Assembly (NCBI GenBank): GCA_002839095.1
Contig: PGXL01000011.1
Span: forward strand, 1-63,476
DNA: 63,476 bases
Source of the DNA: Tenericutes bacterium HGW-Tenericutes-2
Lineage (GTDB): Bacteria; Bacillota_I; Bacilli_A; Acholeplasmatales; Acholeplasmataceae
Direction of reading: 5' to 3'
Positions 61,650 through 63,476 of this stretch are shown here, in pieces. How positions within the stretch are numbered: position 1 is the stretch's first letter; the number at the start of each line of letters is the position of its first letter. The notes beneath the pieces were generated by a model. The model worked only from the letters and a program-made list of their open reading frames with translations, was not told where the DNA came from and ran no database searches. The position numbers were made by a program, and so were the translations under genes.

Positions 61650-62765
61650 TTATCTCGATTTGAAATAATTCGTTTTTTTCTTCATTTCTTCTTTAAAATC
61701 TAAGAGTCTATCCTCTTTAATTGCAGTTCTTATTTCTGCCATTAAATGCTTTAAGTAAGCCAAATTTTGGTAAGAGACTAAACGCATCCCAAGCATCTCT
61801 TCTGCTTTAAAGAGATGACGTATGTAAGATTTCGTATATTTGGAAACTGGAGTCTCTAAATTCGGATCGAGTGGGGTTAGGTCATGTTCATAGGTTTGAT
61901 TTTTTATCACAACTTTGCCTAAAGTCGTTAACGCACTACCATGTCTTGCGATACGTGTAGGCAAGACGCAATCAAACATATCTATCCCATTGATGACGTT
62001 TTCAACTAGGTCATCAGGGGCACCAACACCCATTAAATATCTAGGTTTATCAAATGGTAATATCGGGTTTAAAAACTCTGTCATCTCATACATTTCATGC
62101 TTCTTTTCACCAACGGAAAGGCCTCCAATGGAATACCCTGGAAAATCCATTTCAATTAATTTTTCAGCACAATATTTTCTGATTTCTTTATTCAGTCCAC
62201 CCTGAACAATACCAAATAATGCTTGGTCAGTTGTTAAAGTATCCTTACCTCTTTTTGCCCAACGAATGGTACGATCAACTGACTTAATCATATAGTCATC
62301 AGTTTCATAAGGCGGTGGACATTCATCAAAGCTCATGATGATATCTGCACCTAATTTTTCTTGAATTTTTATCGAATCCTCTGGTGACATAAATAGTGAT
62401 GATCCATTTTTATGATGCTTAAAAAAAACACCTTCTTCAGTAATTTTTCTCATATCCGTAAGAGAAAATACTTGGTATCCACCACTATCTGTTAAGAGTG
62501 CTCCATCCCATTGCATAAATCCTCTAATCCCACCATGCTCTTCAACAAGATCCGCTCCTGGTTGTAGCCATAGATGATAGGTGTTCCCTAAAATCAAGCC
62601 TTCAGATACTTCCTTTACTTCTTCAACGGTCAATGTTTTTACAGTTGCCTGTGTACCTACAGGCATAAAAAAAGGCGTTTCAAAAACCCCATGAGGTGTT
62701 GTTAATTTTCCTAAACGTGCTCCACTTTGTTTACACACATGCAATACTTCAAATTTTATACTCAT
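61650..62765 (-). CDS. tgt: tRNA-guanine transglycosylase, lacking the zinc ligands
   Basis: A 371-residue bacterial Tgt that swaps guanine-34 for preQ1 in tRNAs for Asn, Asp, His and Tyr. Catalytic residues are intact: [31 protein letters not shown] and [13 protein letters not shown] with the nucleophile Asp. The C-terminal zinc site is not: where bacterial Tgts read PLDxxCxCxxC, this one reads [17 protein letters not shown], and the His of HNxxF is Gln (SYQNLAY). Length is normal. Divergent queT under a preQ1 riboswitch supports its role in the queuosine path. Promoter TGCTATAAT at 62795-62787. Confidence 0.94.
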   Translation of the reverse strand: MSIKFEVLHVCKQSGARLGKLTTPHGVFETPFFMPVGTQATVKTLTVEEVKEVSEGLILGNTYHLWLQPGADLVEEHGGIRGFMQWDGALLTDSGGYQVFSLTDMRKITEEGVFFKHHKNGSSLFMSPEDSIKIQEKLGADIIMSFDECPPPYETDDYMIKSVDRTIRWAKRGKDTLTTDQALFGIVQGGLNKEIRKYCAEKLIEMDFPGYSIGGLSVGEKKHEMYEMTEFLNPILPFDKPRYLMGVGAPDDLVENVINGIDMFDCVLPTRIARHGSALTTLGKVVIKNQTYEHDLTPLDPNLETPVSKYTKSYIRHLFKAEEMLGMRLVSYQNLAYLKHLMAEIRTAIKEDRLLDFKEEMKKKTNYFKSR

Positions 62766-62781
62766 ATTATCATCCTTTACC

Positions 62782-62810
62782 TTGTAATTATAGCATAACT
62801 TTGTTAAAAT
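62782..62810 (+). promoter_or_regulatory. queT promoter
   Basis: TTGTAA (62782-62787), 17-base spacer, TAAAAT (62805-62810). The transcript would begin near 62817, just before the preQ1 aptamer. Confidence 0.65.
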
Positions 62811-62825
62811 GTTTTAAGTAATATG

Positions 62826-62870
62826 ATTAGCTGTACCCTAGGAAACCAGCTAAAAAACAAAACAGGGAGA
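62826..62870 (+). promoter_or_regulatory. preQ1-I riboswitch, translational
   Basis: TAGCTG pairs with CAGCTA (P1); the loop holds ACCCTAGGAAACC. The A-rich tail AAAAAACAAAACAGGG follows, in which AGGG can pair with loop CCCT to form the H-type pseudoknot. The pseudoknot would hide the GGGAG ribosome site of queT, so preQ1 should turn translation off. The tail closely matches known preQ1-I aptamers. Confidence 0.88.
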
Positions 62871-62876
62871 TTACAA

Positions 62877-63368
62877 ATGAAAAAATGGGTTTTAAAGGAT
62901 TTTTTGCTGCAAGCGATGATTGCTGCAATGTATTATGTTTTGGTATTAGTGTTTCAATTCTTAAGTTTTGAAGCCGTACAGTTTAGAATTGCTGAAGTGC
63001 TCTTAATTTTAGTGTTCTTCGATAAGAAAGCAATTATTGGTATAACGATTGGAACATTCTTCGCAAACTGGCATTATGCACCAGCTGGTATTGTTGATGC
63101 AGTGTTTGGAAGCTTGGCTACATTGATCTCTTTAGGATTCATGATCTTATTTATTAAGAGAAAATGGCTAGCTCTTCTATTTCCAGTCATTGTTAATGGT
63201 ATTTATGTAGGTCTACTCTTAGTATTTACACTCGATCTTCCATTCTTTATCAATTTCCTATTGGTATCCTTTGGACAGGCTGTTGTATTATATGGATTAG
63301 GTTTACCCTTGTATTACGCATTAAGGAAAAACAAAGGATTCCTAGAATTCTTCTCTGATGTGAAGTAA
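62877..63368 (+). CDS. queT: Queuosine precursor ECF transporter S component QueT
   Basis: About 163 residues from ATG 62877, six bases or so after GGGAG; the longer frame from 62823 runs through the riboswitch. Five to six hydrophobic segments are seen, with VQFRIAEVLLILVFFDKK and GTFFANWHYAPAGIVDAVFGSLATL typical of QueT (YpdP-like). It imports preQ1 or preQ0 with shared ECF subunits. It pairs functionally with the divergent tgt gene. Confidence 0.93.
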   Translation: MKKWVLKDFLLQAMIAAMYYVLVLVFQFLSFEAVQFRIAEVLLILVFFDKKAIIGITIGTFFANWHYAPAGIVDAVFGSLATLISLGFMILFIKRKWLALLFPVIVNGIYVGLLLVFTLDLPFFINFLLVSFGQAVVLYGLGLPLYYALRKNKGFLEFFSDVK

Positions 63369-63426
63369 AAAATAAGTAGGTTCTCTGTCAAGGATAGGGG
63401 TACCGAATAAGTAAATCAATGAATAA

Positions 63427-63460
63427 GGGTATTTGGCATGAGTTGCTGAATACCTTTTTT
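63427..63460 (+). terminator. Probable queT terminator
   Basis: GGTATT pairs with AATACC across TGGCATGAGTTGCTG, followed by six T. The sequence between the queT stop and this hairpin could also belong to a leader RNA of a gene beyond the window. Confidence 0.6.
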
Positions 63461-63476
63461 ATTTCAACCAATCATA

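Noticed and set aside
1-63476. tRNA, rRNA, tmRNA, insertion sequences, prophage, CRISPR or restriction systems
   Set aside because: I looked through the gaps on both strands and found no cloverleaf, rRNA segment, transposase, integrase, cas or restriction gene. A tRNA-specific search was not run.

Overview
The window is AT-rich, gene-dense chromosomal DNA from a low-GC bacterium and looks like a member of the Mollicutes that keeps the standard genetic code, most likely an Acholeplasma-type organism. TGA is a real stop (recU and padR both end in TGA) and tryptophan is written TGG. No peptidoglycan synthesis gene is seen, yet ftsZ, sepF, lspA, RNase J, RNase HIII, MutS2, RecU, RarA and a bifunctional Rel/SpoT enzyme are all present with Firmicute-type sequences. 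The genus is inferred from gene content, not proven. There is no phage, IS element, CRISPR array, tRNA or rRNA operon. RNA regulation is rich: two T-boxes, Mn2+ (yybP-ykoY), TPP and preQ1-I riboswitches, a probable S15 leader, RNase P RNA, and an unidentified attenuated leader.

Layout. 1-4.8 kb: two tandem CNNM/CorC-type Mg2+ transport proteins (minus strand) behind an attenuator that contains a 47-codon ORF; a divergent Na+/Ca2+-exchanger-type protein behind a Mn2+ riboswitch; an alpha/beta hydrolase. 4.8-9.7 kb: rnpB, two adjacent L25/CTC paralogues, pnp, rpsO and the c-di-AMP receptor darA. 9.7-15.2 kb: ribF, truB, trxA, mutS2 and, on the other strand, rnhC. 15.1-22.6 kb: a tight nine-gene run (GNAT, hisS, aspS, msrA, dCMP deaminase, PDZ-Lon protease, small membrane protein, lspA, rluD) behind one T-box whose specifier GACAC can be read as Asp GAC or His CAC. 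22.6-27.1 kb: apt-rsh-dtd and divergent rarA.

27.2-31 kb: a sulfur/redox island with a split YeeE/YedE (TsuA-like) transporter around a TusA protein, a thioredoxin reductase fused to a degenerate thioredoxin domain, and a divergent LysR regulator. 31-33 kb: membrane protein, YozG-like repressor, lipoprotein. 33-36.4 kb: rnjA, recU and TPP-controlled thiT. 36.4-40.1 kb: a truncated SPFH protein, then an operon of an unknown protein, NfeD and a full SPFH protein, then an auto-inhibited Fic protein with repeated operator-like motifs. 40.1-46.7 kb: nucleoside and thymidylate metabolism (pdp, phosphodiesterase, histidine phosphatase, pepV-thyA-folA-plsC).

46.8-55.4 kb: PadR-DUF1700-DUF4097, an SSB without the usual C-terminal tip, paired M16 peptidases, deoD, deoC, a YczE-like membrane protein, a protein of unknown function and surE. 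55.4-63.5 kb: a shrunken division cluster (ftsZ, ychF, yggS, sepF, then T-box-ileS), tgt, and divergent queT under a preQ1-I riboswitch. Tgt appears to have lost all four zinc ligands.

Together these genes describe a salvage-based lifestyle. Nucleosides are cleaved by Pdp, DeoD and DeoC, thiamin and a queuosine precursor are imported through ECF S components, and thiosulfate-type sulfur is probably imported. The observations I rate highest are the translated attenuator before the CNNM genes, the zinc-ligand-free Tgt, the dual-codon T-box over a nine-gene operon, and the split thiosulfate module with its unusual thioredoxin reductase fusion. No search or folding program was run; everything is read from the sequence.
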